64,000 nt of DNA from assembly GCF_035510375.1 (NCBI RefSeq), contig NZ_DATKHG010000003.1; one strand, 5' to 3'. The notes beneath the pieces are model-generated. The model searched no databases, was not told the DNA's origin, and worked only from the letters and a program-made list of their open reading frames with translations. Position numbers and translations under genes: made by a program. Below are positions 42,014-50,929 of this stretch, one piece after another; within the stretch, counting starts at the first letter, position 1; every line of letters begins with the position of its first letter. This DNA comes from Paenibacillus_I sp035510375 (GTDB taxonomy: Bacteria > Bacillota > Bacilli > Paenibacillales > Paenibacillaceae).

Positions 42014-42604
42014 TTAGCCGCGTTGAATCGGATGCTCCAACTCAACATGGCCCATCAGGCTCTCGACCGCTTCGCCGTCGACGAGTATGTCGAGCGCCTT
42101 GACCTCATCGAATTGGAAAGCCGTGCGCGTGATCGCTTCGAGCGCCAGCGCCTCGCCCGGCGCGCCTAGCCTCGCTTCGTCCGGAATCGACACGTCGACC
42201 GTAAGCACGCCCTCTTTCAGAACGGCATCTTTAAACTCTACGCCCTTCCAGAGCGACAGTTCTTTTTCGGTCTCCTTCTGCAAGGCCTCCAATGCCGCCT
42301 TGTAAACATTGCCGCCTTCTCCGACCGTCACTTCCGTTTGCTTCTCAATCAATTCGCCGAGCTCGGCATCCGTAACATAATAGCGAACCGTGATCGTCTC
42401 AGGCTCAGATTCCATTTCAGGCACCGTCTCCGTCTCAGGCGCGGCAGGCTTGTCCTCGGCCGCATTGCCGGCGGGCGCGCCTGCGGCTTGCGTGTCCGGT
42501 TCGGCCGGCGGGGAATTCCCGTCCGCTTGCCCGGAGCCTTTGCCGCAGGCGGCCAGCGCCGCAACTGCAAACAGCAACATCAGCAGCAGAAAAGCTTTTT
42601 TCAA
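42014..42604 (-). CDS. GerMN-domain lipoprotein
   Basis: A 196-residue lipoprotein: signal peptide with lipobox LAAC (Cys20), a Pro/Glu/Ala-rich spacer to about residue 70, then a single GerMN (sporulation/spore-germination) domain beginning TVRYYVTDAELGELI. Two-copy GerMN proteins act in spore cortex or envelope assembly; single-copy proteins are less studied. It lies between the amidase and SLH genes on the same strand, which suggests one cell-surface operon. Confidence 0.85.
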   Translation of the reverse strand: MKKAFLLLMLLFAVAALAACGKGSGQADGNSPPAEPDTQAAGAPAGNAAEDKPAAPETETVPEMESEPETITVRYYVTDAELGELIEKQTEVTVGEGGNVYKAALEALQKETEKELSLWKGVEFKDAVLKEGVLTVDVSIPDEARLGAPGEALALEAITRTAFQFDEVKALDILVDGEAVESLMGHVELEHPIQRG

Positions 42605-42618
42605 CGGATGATCCCCCT

Positions 42619-44169
42619 TTAATTAAGCTTCAACTGTTCTTTAATGCCGGCTACGATTCCGGCTGCAATCCGGTCTTGCACCGATTCGGTGAACAGCGCC
42701 TTCGCATCGCGCGAATTGGACAAATATCCCGCTTCCAGCAGAACGGCAGGCATCGTCGTCTTGCGGATGACCAGGAAGCCGGCCTGGCGAACGTTGCGGT
42801 CCGGCAGGCCGGTTGCCTGCACCAGATTTTTATGCATCACGTCTGCGAACGCCTTGCTGTCCGCCCGGTTGTAATACGTCTCGGTACCGGTAGCATTCGA
42901 GGTATACCGGTTGGCGTGTATGGAAATGAATAAGTCCGCTTGCAGCTCGTTGGGCAATTTCGCGCGATCGTTCAGCTCGATGAACACGTCGGTGCTGCGC
43001 GTCAAATACGGCCTGATTCTCTGCTCGTTCTCCAGAAGCTTCTGCACCTTGAGGGCGACCGACAGGTTGAACTGCTTCTCCCATTGGCCGGTGACCGACG
43101 GAGCGCCCGGATCTTTCCCTCCGTGTCCCGCATCGATGACGACCTTGTAAATCTTGTTGCCGTTCGCATCGGTGTCGACAGGCAGGCCCGGCAAACCCGG
43201 CAGAGGCGGCGTCGGCATATCGCCGCTCATGACAACGTCGATGTAGTATTGTCCGTCCGAGCCCGAAACGGCGTATTCCGTTTGCATCGCCAGATCAAGG
43301 ACGATCCGCACGGTCGACGGCTTGTCCGAATAATAGGAATAGCGGACCTTCTGAAGCGCAAGCGTATCGACGATGATCTCGCCCTGCGCGAGCCCTTGCG
43401 CTTTCAGCTCGGCCGACATTTCAGGCGAAAGGGCGGCGTTCGGAATGTCGATGACCAGCTTCGTTCCGGACCAGAACGGCTCGTTCGGCGTCAGCTGTCC
43501 CTCATAGTCGACCGTGATGCGGCCCGCTCCGTCGAACGAGAACCCCTTCACGGCAGCCAGCGCGTCGTCCGGGAACTCCGGTTCGACTGCAGGCCCGGCA
43601 GGCTCTTCCGCCGGAGCATTCGGCTCGGCAACCGGTTCAGGCGGATTCGTTACAGGCACCGCCTCGATCGGCGTATCGCCTCCGGCCGCAGGAGGAACCG
43701 CCGGCGCTCCGCCGCCGTTGTCCGCCGGTATCCCTGTATCCGCATTGCCGAATAAATGAACGGATCTGGTAGGCTTGTCCCAGAAGACATCAAGGCCGAG
43801 GTTCTCCCCTACGAAACGCAGCGGCACATAAGTCGTGCCTTTATCGGCCAATGCGGGGACGTCAAGCTTCATATGCGAGCCGTTGACCACCGCTCGCGAA
43901 TCGTTAACGGTCAACAAAATTTCGGTATCGCTGTTATTGATCGAGACCTGTTTCGATTTCTTGTCCCATTTCACGTCGTATCCGAGCTGTTCGGCGACAA
44001 GACGCAGCGGAACCAAAGTGAATTGATTGACGACTCGCGGTTGGGCTTCCGACTGGACGACCTTGCCGTTGAGATACAGCTTCGGAACGACCGGGGCCGC
44101 TTGACCTTCTCCCGGCAGGAGCATATAAGCGAACGACATCAACAGCATCAGCGTAAAAAACTTCTTCAT
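42619..44169 (-). CDS. N-acetylmuramoyl-L-alanine amidase with stalk and AMIN domains
   Basis: A 516-residue exported wall hydrolase that cleaves the muramoyl-L-alanine bond. After the signal peptide comes a copper-amine-oxidase-N-like stalk domain (residues about 30-140, LYLNGKVV... and VPLRFVGENLGLDVFW), a Pro/Ala/Glu linker, an AMIN wall-targeting domain (about 195-310) and a C-terminal Amidase_3 domain. The zinc ligands are in VIDAGHGGKDPGA and LFISIHANRY, with the catalytic Glu in LLEAGYLSN. It heads an envelope gene group with the GerMN lipoprotein 14 bases downstream. Confidence 0.93.
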   Translation of the reverse strand: MKKFFTLMLLMSFAYMLLPGEGQAAPVVPKLYLNGKVVQSEAQPRVVNQFTLVPLRLVAEQLGYDVKWDKKSKQVSINNSDTEILLTVNDSRAVVNGSHMKLDVPALADKGTTYVPLRFVGENLGLDVFWDKPTRSVHLFGNADTGIPADNGGGAPAVPPAAGGDTPIEAVPVTNPPEPVAEPNAPAEEPAGPAVEPEFPDDALAAVKGFSFDGAGRITVDYEGQLTPNEPFWSGTKLVIDIPNAALSPEMSAELKAQGLAQGEIIVDTLALQKVRYSYYSDKPSTVRIVLDLAMQTEYAVSGSDGQYYIDVVMSGDMPTPPLPGLPGLPVDTDANGNKIYKVVIDAGHGGKDPGAPSVTGQWEKQFNLSVALKVQKLLENEQRIRPYLTRSTDVFIELNDRAKLPNELQADLFISIHANRYTSNATGTETYYNRADSKAFADVMHKNLVQATGLPDRNVRQAGFLVIRKTTMPAVLLEAGYLSNSRDAKALFTESVQDRIAAGIVAGIKEQLKLN

Positions 44170-44424
44170 GCGTCACCTCAAACCTTTTTTGTTGCCCGCG
44201 GCGAATGTCCTCATTCGACGAATACAGACGCATAGTTAGACGCGAAACGACAGAAAAAGTTGCGTTTGAAGGAAATTTAAGTAATTACCCGTAATAACGC
44301 GGTTTTAAACGCCGAAACGGCTTTATTTGAAAAAAATCGACATTTTTTTAATAACTTTAATCTTGCTCGATCGGACGCCATGAAAAAGGGCCACCCGGAT
44401 CCATCCGGCTGACCCCCTAAACAC

Positions 44425-44455
44425 AAAACCGCCCCATCGATAGACGGAACGGTTT
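44425..44455 (-). terminator. Possible terminator of leuCD
   Basis: The minus strand forms AAACCG with CGGTTT around a 19-base interior that can pair partly, followed by TGTGTTT. The stem is modest. The rest of the 317-base gap 44170-44486 holds an AT-rich stretch near 44330-44360 and no gene. Confidence 0.45.
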
Positions 44456-44486
44456 ACGATAAAGACTGTGCGTTTAAAATCGCGAA

Positions 44487-45083
44487 TTAAACTTGCGCCG
44501 CGCGCTTCGCTTCATAGGCGGCGATTTTGTCCTCATGCTGGAGCGTCAAGCCGATATCGTCGAGGCCGAGCAGCAGGAACTGGCGGCGATGGTCGTCGAG
44601 CTCGAAAGCGATATGCAGGCCTTGGCCGTCGGCGATCGTCTTGTTCTCCAGATCGACGGTCAGCCGGTAGCCTTCATTGGCGGACGTTCGCTGGAACAGT
44701 TCCTCCACCTGCTCCTCGCTGAGCTTGATCGGCAGAATGCCGTTCTTGAAGCAGTTGTTGTAGAAAATGTCGGCGAACGACGGCGCGATGACGACCTTGA
44801 AGCCATAGTCGAGAATCGCCCACGGCGCATGCTCGCGGGACGAGCCGCAGCCGAAGTTCGCGCGGGAAATCAGAATCGACGCGCCCTGATAGCGGGGCTT
44901 GTTGGGCTCGAATTCCGGGTTCACGTTGCCCGCCTCGTCGAAGCGCCATTCGTAGAAAAGGAATTGGCCGAACCCGCTCCGCTCGATCCGCTTCAGAAAT
45001 TGTTTCGGAATGATCGCGTCCGTGTCGACATTGACGCGGTCCACCGGCGCGACGATGCCGGTCAAGGTTTTAAATGATTCCAT
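44487..45083 (-). CDS. leuD: 3-isopropylmalate dehydratase small subunit
   Basis: LeuD supplies the swivelling domain of isopropylmalate isomerase in leucine synthesis. The 198-residue protein has the family segments VDTDAIIPKQFLK and the substrate loop FGCGSSREHAPWAI. It follows leuC by 46 bases on the same strand. Earlier leucine genes (leuA, leuB) are not in the window, so the leu pathway is split in this genome. Confidence 0.97.
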   Translation of the reverse strand: MESFKTLTGIVAPVDRVNVDTDAIIPKQFLKRIERSGFGQFLFYEWRFDEAGNVNPEFEPNKPRYQGASILISRANFGCGSSREHAPWAILDYGFKVVIAPSFADIFYNNCFKNGILPIKLSEEQVEELFQRTSANEGYRLTVDLENKTIADGQGLHIAFELDDHRRQFLLLGLDDIGLTLQHEDKIAAYEAKRAAQV

Positions 45084-45129
45084 GGTGAAAGCTCCCCTCG
45101 TTATCCTCTTTATCGAATGCCGGTCGGTT

Positions 45130-46545
45130 TCAGTTCATGACCTCGGATTTGAATTTCCAGTCGCGCACGTCCGTAAAATGTCCCATGACGGCTGCGGCCG
45201 CGGCCATCGCCGGCGAAACCAGGTGCGTGCGTCCGCCGCGGCCCTGACGGCCCTCGAAGTTGCGGTTGGACGTCGATGCGCAGCGCTGTCCCGGCTGCAG
45301 AACGTCCGGATTCATCGCCAGACACATCGAGCAGCCCGCTTCGCGCCATTCGAAGCCCGCTTCGATAAACACCTTGTCAAGTCCTTCCTTCTCCGCCTGC
45401 AGCTTAACGCGGCCGGAGCCCGGCACAACGATCGCCGTAACGCGTTCGTTTACCTTATAGCCTTTGGCCACTTCCGCCGCGGCGCGCAGGTCTTCGATGC
45501 GGCCGTTCGTGCAGGAGCCGATAAACACGTAGTCGATCGGAATCCGGCTCATCGGCGTGCCCGGCGTCAGCGCCATATATTCCAGCGCTTTCTCGGCGGC
45601 TTTGCGCTCGTTCTCCGTAGCAAAGCTCTTCGGATCCGGAACGGCGGACGTGATGTCCGTGCCCATGCCCGGGCTCGTTCCCCAGGTGACTTGCGGGATC
45701 AGCAAGTCGACGTCGAACTCGACGACTTTGTCGTAGGGGGCTCCCTCATCCGTCGTCAATTGCTTCCACTGCTCAACGGCTTGGTCGAAATCCTTCGGCG
45801 CGTATTCACGGCCGCGCAGGTACTCGAACGTCGTTTCGTCCGGCGCGATCAGGCCGGCGCGGGCGCCCGCTTCGATCGACATGTTGCACACGGTCATCCG
45901 CTCTTCCATCGTCAGGCTGCGGATCGCTTCGCCCGTATACTCCAGCACGTAGCCGGTCGCAAAGTCGGTGCCGTATTTCGCGATGACGCCCAGGATCAGG
46001 TCCTTCGCCGTTACGCCGGGCTTGCGCTTGCCGACGAAGCGGACTTCCATCGTCTTCGCCTTGGACTGCTGCAGGCATTGCGTCGCGAGCACGTGCTCCA
46101 CTTCGCTGGTGCCGATGCCGAACGCCAGCGCGCCGAACGCGCCGTGCGTCGAGGTGTGGCTGTCGCCGCAGACGATCGTTTTGCCCGGATGCGTCAGGCC
46201 GATCTCGGGACCCATGACGTGCACGACGCCCTGGTCGATGTTGTGCAGGTCGAACAGCTTGACGCCGAAGTCTTCGCAGTTTTTCGTCAGCGTGTCGATC
46301 TGCTGCTTGGAGATCGGGTCGGAGATGTTGAAGCGGTCCTTCGTCGGCACGTTGTGGTCCATCGTCGCGAACGTCAATTCCGGACGGCGCACCTTGCGGC
46401 CCGACAAGCGGAGCCCTTCGAAAGCCTGCGGCGACGTTACCTCGTGCACCAGATGGAGGTCGATGTACAGAATGCTCGGCTTGCCCGGCTCCGAATGGAT
46501 GACATGATTGTCCCAAATCTTCTCAAACATTGTTCTTTTCGCCAT
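45130..46545 (-). CDS. leuC: 3-isopropylmalate dehydratase large subunit
   Basis: LeuC carries the 4Fe-4S cluster of the aconitase-like isomerase that converts 2- to 3-isopropylmalate. Cluster cysteines are in FIGSCTNGR and in GCSMCLAMNPD. The start MAKRTMFEKIWD is typical, and the length of 471 residues is normal. GGGGTG lies upstream of the ATG. The gene is divergent from a LysR regulator. No leucine T-box is seen in the 310-base intergenic region. Confidence 0.97.
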   Translation of the reverse strand: MAKRTMFEKIWDNHVIHSEPGKPSILYIDLHLVHEVTSPQAFEGLRLSGRKVRRPELTFATMDHNVPTKDRFNISDPISKQQIDTLTKNCEDFGVKLFDLHNIDQGVVHVMGPEIGLTHPGKTIVCGDSHTSTHGAFGALAFGIGTSEVEHVLATQCLQQSKAKTMEVRFVGKRKPGVTAKDLILGVIAKYGTDFATGYVLEYTGEAIRSLTMEERMTVCNMSIEAGARAGLIAPDETTFEYLRGREYAPKDFDQAVEQWKQLTTDEGAPYDKVVEFDVDLLIPQVTWGTSPGMGTDITSAVPDPKSFATENERKAAEKALEYMALTPGTPMSRIPIDYVFIGSCTNGRIEDLRAAAEVAKGYKVNERVTAIVVPGSGRVKLQAEKEGLDKVFIEAGFEWREAGCSMCLAMNPDVLQPGQRCASTSNRNFEGRQGRGGRTHLVSPAMAAAAAVMGHFTDVRDWKFKSEVMN

Positions 46546-46605
46546 AATGTTTCACCCCATGAATGTCGTCATCAGGGAATCCGTCCCCTGTCGATCGTTG
46601 CTATC

Positions 46606-46647
46606 ATATTAACATGTTCTTAATCATTGATCTAAGATATAATATCT
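46606..46647. promoter_or_regulatory. leuC promoter region and candidate LysR-type operator
   Basis: On the minus strand TAATAT (46606-46611) can serve as the leuC -10 with a weak -35. About 30 bp upstream is the dyad AGATATAATATCT (46635-46647). A weak -35 with an upstream dyad is the usual layout of a LysR-activated promoter. The rest of 46546-46855 shows nothing recognisable. Confidence 0.35.
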
Positions 46648-46855
46648 ATAACCGTGATAGGTATGGGCTATGATGCTCCCTCGCAGCTTGGTGTGGGTAT
46701 AATCCGCGAAAGCCGTGTTACAACCGACTGTTCGGGGGGCGCTTCCGCTTTTGGAGTGCGCTCGCAGACGTTTAATGCTGGATTCCGGCGTTATCCCGGG
46801 CCACCGGCTGCTCACCCCACCGCCAACATACACCCCATGAGGAGGCATACCGACA

Positions 46856-47791
46856 ATGGAATTGCGCCAGCTGCAGTACGTCGTGCAAATCGCGGCGGAG
46901 AAAAACTTTTCGCGCGCGGCGGAGAAGCTTCATATTGCACAGCCCTCCTTGAGCCAGCAGCTGTCGAAGCTGGAGAAGGAAATCGGCGTCCTGCTGTTCC
47001 GACGGACAACGAACAACGTCGAGCTGACCCATGCGGGAGCCGCGTTCGTCGCAAAGGCCGAATCGATCCTCGACGCCGTCGAGCAGCTGCGCCAGGAGAT
47101 GGACGACCTCGCCCATATGCGAAAAGGACGCCTTGTCGTCGGCTGCCTGCCGATCACCGGTTCTCATATCCTGCCGCGGGTGCTGCCGGAATTCGGCAAA
47201 CGCTACCCCGAGATCGAGGTCGTTCTCGTAGAGGACACATCGTCCAAGCTTGAGCAGCTGACGGCAGCCGGCCAGACCGACCTGTCGATTCTGTCGCTCC
47301 CGCTGAACGATCCTTCGCTCGCCTGGGAGCCGCTGATCGAGGAGGAGATCAGGCTGGCCGTCCCCCCGCTGCACCGGCTGGCACAGGAAGCAGCCCGCTA
47401 TGAGCGGCAAGGCGTGCCCGTGGCCGGACTGGCGCGCGAGCCTTTCATCGTGCTCAAGAAAGGGCAGGGCTTCCGCCAAATCGCGCTCAACCTGTGCGCC
47501 GCCGCCGGCTTCGAGCCGCGCATCGTGTTCGAGAGCAGCAACATCGAAACGGTTCAATCGCTCGTCGCCGCGGGCATGGGGCTCGCGTTCGTGCCGCACA
47601 TGATCGCGCGCGCCAAATGGAGCGATCAATCGCCAGTGTACCTGCCGCTCGAATCCGCCCCTTCGCGCACCCTCGTGATCGCCACCCGCAAAGGCCGCTA
47701 TCTCTCCAAAGCGTCGGACGCGTTCATCCAGACCCTCAAACAAACGGTCGCAGCCCCGCCAGACGCGGTGAACGAAAAAAAGGAGTCGTAA
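46856..47791 (+). CDS. LysR-family transcriptional regulator
   Basis: A 311-residue regulator. The N-terminal winged helix is MELRQLQYVVQIAAEKNFSR with recognition helix QPSLSQQLSKLEKEIG. The C-terminal part is the periplasmic-binding-like effector domain. It is divergent from leuCD, the classic location of a LysR activator of its neighbour, so control of leucine synthesis is a reasonable inference. The co-inducer is unknown. The start ATG follows GAGGAGG at good distance. Confidence 0.9.
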   Translation: MELRQLQYVVQIAAEKNFSRAAEKLHIAQPSLSQQLSKLEKEIGVLLFRRTTNNVELTHAGAAFVAKAESILDAVEQLRQEMDDLAHMRKGRLVVGCLPITGSHILPRVLPEFGKRYPEIEVVLVEDTSSKLEQLTAAGQTDLSILSLPLNDPSLAWEPLIEEEIRLAVPPLHRLAQEAARYERQGVPVAGLAREPFIVLKKGQGFRQIALNLCAAAGFEPRIVFESSNIETVQSLVAAGMGLAFVPHMIARAKWSDQSPVYLPLESAPSRTLVIATRKGRYLSKASDAFIQTLKQTVAAPPDAVNEKKES

Positions 47792-47815
47792 CCGACGGCT
47801 CAAGGCAGCGTAAAC

Positions 47816-47844
47816 GGCAGCCTCTTTACCGCGCAAAGGCTGCC
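47816..47844 (+). terminator. Hairpin after the LysR gene
   Basis: GGCAGCCT pairs with AGGCTGCC (47837-47844). A second small hairpin GGACG-AAA-CGTCC followed by TTATT lies at 47906-47923. Neither has a full T-tract. The rest of the 311-base convergent gap to 48102 shows no gene. Confidence 0.4.
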
Positions 47845-48102
47845 GGACTGTCGGGAATCGATCGTTGTCCCAAGGTTGATACGAACTTCGATCGACTGTC
47901 TAGGGGGACGAAACGTCCTTATTGGTTTATATTGCGAAAACGCGCGATGAGATCGGCCGCATTCTCCTCTGAACGGTCATCCTTGCTTCATTGGCTGGAG
48001 AGAATCCAACATAGCGGAGAGAAGAGGACTTCAGCTTGATTTGTGTTTGGATGAAACCCAGCAGGGTTGTCCGGAGCGTGGACCTCAGCCGACGCAAAAC
48101 CT

Positions 48103-48912
48103 TTACTTGCCGAAATCGTACAAGGCAGGCCTTCGGTCCTCGAACACCGGTATCCTTCCCCGCACTTCGTCGACGAGCGACAGGTCGATATCGGCCGTCA
48201 GCACCGTCTCCTCCCCGCCGGCCTCTGCGATCACTTCGCCCCACGGATCGATCACCATCGAATGCCCGAAAAACGACGTCGACCCGCTGACGCCGGTCCG
48301 GTTGCACGCGATGACGTACATCTGGTTCTCGATGGCGCGCGCCGTCAGCAGCGTCCGCCAGTGATGAAGCCGCGGATTCGGCCATTCCGCCGGCACGATC
48401 AGCAGCTTCGCGCCTTGCAAGGCCAGCGTGCGCGCCAGCTCGGGAAAGCGGATATCGTAGCAGATCATCAGGCCGGCCGGCTCGCCGTCCAGCGTCGTCC
48501 GCCCGATTTTGCCGCCGGGCTGCAAATGCTTCTCCTCGTCCATCAACCGAAACAAATGAATTTTGTCGTAATCGCCGGCCTCGTCCCCGCTTCGGTCGAA
48601 CACGCGGATCGTGTTGAATACGCCGGCGTCCCGCTTTTCCGCGATCGAGCCCGCCACAATATTCACAGCGTGCCTGCGGCTGAATTCCGCCATCATCGCC
48701 CGTGTCCGCTCGCCCTCTTCGTCGGCGATATCGCCGATCACGTCGAGCGCGTAGCCTGTGTTCCACATTTCCGGAAACACGATCACATCGGGCTTCGCCC
48801 CTCCGTTTACCGCCGCCTGAAGCATTCCCTCCAGCTTGCTGAAATTGACTTCCGGCCGCCCGGCCTCTATATGCATCTGCAGGAGCGCGACCCGCATCGA
48901 TTTGGATGGCAT
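48103..48912 (-). CDS. mtnU: Carbon-nitrogen hydrolase, likely omega-amidase (MtnU type)
   Basis: A 269-residue nitrilase-superfamily amidase with the catalytic triad Glu in FPEMWNTGY, Lys in YDKIHLF and Cys in MICYDIRFPE. In bacillar methionine salvage, MtnU-type enzymes probably deamidate the 2-oxoglutaramate-type product left by a glutamine transaminase. The neighbour mtnE and the mtnWXB genes 6 kb away support this role. It starts with ATG after CGGAGG and has its own divergent promoter. It could act on other short amides; the salvage role is inference from context. Confidence 0.8.
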   Translation of the reverse strand: MPSKSMRVALLQMHIEAGRPEVNFSKLEGMLQAAVNGGAKPDVIVFPEMWNTGYALDVIGDIADEEGERTRAMMAEFSRRHAVNIVAGSIAEKRDAGVFNTIRVFDRSGDEAGDYDKIHLFRLMDEEKHLQPGGKIGRTTLDGEPAGLMICYDIRFPELARTLALQGAKLLIVPAEWPNPRLHHWRTLLTARAIENQMYVIACNRTGVSGSTSFFGHSMVIDPWGEVIAEAGGEETVLTADIDLSLVDEVRGRIPVFEDRRPALYDFGK

Positions 48913-48949
48913 GCTGTTAACCTCCGGTCCGTCGAACGGTTTTTTCTTA

Positions 48950-48977
48950 TTCTTACCCTGTCATGGCAAACTGTCAA
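48950..48977 (-). promoter_or_regulatory. Promoter of the mtnU-type gene
   Basis: The minus strand reads TTGACA (48972-48977), 16 bp, TAAGAA (48950-48955), about 38 bases before the ATG. The -35 is perfect and the -10 weak. Confidence 0.5.
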
Positions 48978-49039
48978 GATGGGAACCCTACGATGGAAAC
49001 GATATGTGCCTTCGGGCACGGAAGGAGCTGGAACCAGCG

Positions 49040-49483
49040 ATGATCCATCGATTGAAACACAGGCTCGTCCCCGTCCTGCTGACGGTCGCCGCCGTCCTCT
49101 TATGGGCGGAGCCGGCTGTCTCGGCCCCCGAGCCGATGGTAAAACCGGTGCAGGTGTTTGACGTAAAAGCGGGCAAGGTGGTCAAAACGATCCCGAACGA
49201 CGCGGAATATCAGCGGTTTGCCGTGGAATGGCTGCGGTCGGTGACCGGCCTGTCGCCGCAGCTGAAGCCGCACGAAAAATGCGGGTTCGTCTACCGTGTG
49301 CCGCTGTCTCGTCCGATCAGGACGCATGCGGGCGCTCTGACGTTCGAGGTCGACGACGTTTTCCTGTTCCATTGCGAGCAATACGAACCGGTGCTGCTTG
49401 TGTTCGACGCGGAGCGCCGGCCTTATCTGCTCACTTTCAAAGCCGACCTGAAGCCTTTTCTGCGGAAAATCGCGGCGCCCTGA
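49040..49483 (+). CDS. Secreted hypothetical protein
   Basis: A 147-residue protein with a clear signal peptide (VPVLLTVAAVLLWAEPAVSA, cut after about residue 30). The mature part (QVFDVKAGKVVKTIPNDAEY and LTFEVDDVFLFHCEQYEPVL) looks beta-rich with two cysteines. I recognise no characterised family. The ATG at 49040 follows AAGGAG at about 12 bases. It is divergent from mtnU and ends about 85 bases before mtnE. No function is assigned. Confidence 0.65.
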   Translation: MIHRLKHRLVPVLLTVAAVLLWAEPAVSAPEPMVKPVQVFDVKAGKVVKTIPNDAEYQRFAVEWLRSVTGLSPQLKPHEKCGFVYRVPLSRPIRTHAGALTFEVDDVFLFHCEQYEPVLLVFDAERRPYLLTFKADLKPFLRKIAAP

Positions 49484-49499
49484 CGATCCCGTCCCAGGC

Positions 49500-49528
49500 T
49501 CGACAGTCCCCTCCGTACATGCTACATT
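49500..49528 (+). promoter_or_regulatory. Possible mtnE promoter
   Basis: TCGACA (49500-49505), 17 bp, TACATT (49523-49528), about 40 bases before the mtnE ATG. No S-box (SAM-I) riboswitch is visible here, although B. subtilis mtn genes have one. Confidence 0.4.
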
Positions 49529-49568
49529 AGGTCTATTATGTTATGTGCAGATACGGAGTGAGGTCCTA

Positions 49569-50777
49569 ATGGAAACGACAAATACAACCCATACCGGCGC
49601 CGGCATCGCCATCGAGCCTGCGGAGCGCATAAAGGCGCTGCCGACGCAATTTTTCGCCAAGCTTGTCGCCAAAGCGAACGCCCAGGCGGCCAAAGGCCGC
49701 GACGTCATCAATCTCGGCCAGGGCAACCCCGACAGGCCGACGCCGCCGCATATCGTCGCCAGGCTCCAGGAAGCGGCGGCCGACCCGCTTTACCATAAAT
49801 ATCCGCCGTTCAGCGGCTTCGCTTTTCTGAAGGAAGCGGTCGCCGAGCGCTACCGGCTCGATTACGGCGTCCGGCTCGACCCGCAGACGGAGGTCGCCAT
49901 CCTGTTCGGCGGCAAGACGGGGCTTGTCGAGATCAGCCAATGTCTGCTCAATCCGGGAGACGTCTGCCTCGTGCCCGATCCGGGCTACCCGGATTACTGG
50001 TCGGGCGTCTCCCTCGCAGGCGCCTCGATGTCGTTCATGCCGCTAACTGCGGCGAACGGCTTTCTGCCCGACTACGCCCGGATTCCGGCGGAGACGGCCG
50101 ACAAGGCCAAGCTGATGTTCCTCAACTATCCGAACAATCCGACCGGCGCCGTGGCCGATTCCCGTTTCTATGAGGAGACGGTGCGGTTTGCGCGCCGCCG
50201 CAATGTGGCCGTGGCCAGCGACTTCGCTTACGGCGCGATCGGCTTCGATGGGAAACGGCCGGTCAGCTTCCTGGAAACGCCGTGCGCGAAGGAGGTCGGC
50301 GTCGAATTCTACACGCTGTCGAAAAGCTACAATATGGCCGGCTGGCGCGTCGGCTTTGCGCTCGGCAACGCCCGGATCGTGTCGTTGATCAATCTGATTC
50401 AGGACCATTATTACTGCAGCCTGTTCGGCGGCATCCAGGAAGCGGCCGCGCTCGCTTTGACCGGTCCGCAGGACAGCGTGCGCGAGCTTAATGCGGTGTA
50501 CGGACGCCGCAGGGACGCGCTTTTTGCAGCGCTGGACGAAATCGGCTGGCAGGCGGACAAGCCGGGCGGCTCGTTTTTCTGCTGGCTTCCCGTGCCCGCG
50601 GGGCATACGTCCGAATCGTTCGCGGATCTGCTGCTCGAGCGCGCGGACGTCGTGCTGGCGCCCGGGGTCGGCTTCGGCGCGAACGGCGAAGGCTATGTGC
50701 GTCTCGGGCTGCTCGCCGATGAAGTGCGGCTGCGCGAAGCCGTGACGCGGATCGGCCGGCTCGGGCTATTCGGCTGA
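49569..50777 (+). CDS. mtnE: Methionine-salvage aminotransferase (MtnE type)
   Basis: A fold-type I PLP aminotransferase of 402 residues that would convert 4-methylthio-2-oxobutyrate to methionine. The N-terminal family stretch GRDVINLGQGNPDRPTP is close to the MtnE sequence I recall from B. subtilis. PLP-site features are NYPNNPTGAV, the Asp-Tyr pair in SDFAYGAIGFDG and the PLP lysine in TLSKSYNMAGWRVGF. The start ATG at 49569 follows GAGTGAGG; upstream in-frame codons lack a site. It precedes the T-box operon that carries mtnWXB. Confidence 0.85.
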   Translation: METTNTTHTGAGIAIEPAERIKALPTQFFAKLVAKANAQAAKGRDVINLGQGNPDRPTPPHIVARLQEAAADPLYHKYPPFSGFAFLKEAVAERYRLDYGVRLDPQTEVAILFGGKTGLVEISQCLLNPGDVCLVPDPGYPDYWSGVSLAGASMSFMPLTAANGFLPDYARIPAETADKAKLMFLNYPNNPTGAVADSRFYEETVRFARRRNVAVASDFAYGAIGFDGKRPVSFLETPCAKEVGVEFYTLSKSYNMAGWRVGFALGNARIVSLINLIQDHYYCSLFGGIQEAAALALTGPQDSVRELNAVYGRRRDALFAALDEIGWQADKPGGSFFCWLPVPAGHTSESFADLLLERADVVLAPGVGFGANGEGYVRLGLLADEVRLREAVTRIGRLGLFG

Positions 50778-50805
50778 GGGTTGACCGGCCGGGGACCTGC
50801 GTCGC

Positions 50806-50834
50806 TTTACAGCCCCATTCGATCATGGTAAACT
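50806..50834 (+). promoter_or_regulatory. Promoter of the T-box pro-mtn operon
   Basis: TTTACA (50806-50811), 17 bp, TAAACT (50829-50834). Transcription would start near 50841, so the leader RNA before proB is about 345 bases long. Confidence 0.65.
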
Positions 50835-50861
50835 TACGGTATCTTTAAACAACCGAAAATA

Positions 50862-50916
50862 ATCCCCAAAAAGTGACGTGATGCTCTGCAGCTTGATCCG
50901 GTTACTTTTCGGGGAT
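50862..50916 (+). other. Extra hairpin at the 5' end of the T-box leader
   Basis: ATCCCCAAAAAGTGAC (50862-50877) and GTTACTTTTCGGGGAT (50901-50916) are complementary at 14 of 16 positions around a 23-base loop. It lies between the promoter and T-box stem I and is not a standard T-box part. Confidence 0.6.
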
Positions 50917-50929
50917 CCCATAGGGATAT

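Noticed and set aside
49484..49568. S-box (SAM-I) riboswitch before mtnE
   Set aside because: The region is under 90 bases and lacks the conserved S-box helices.
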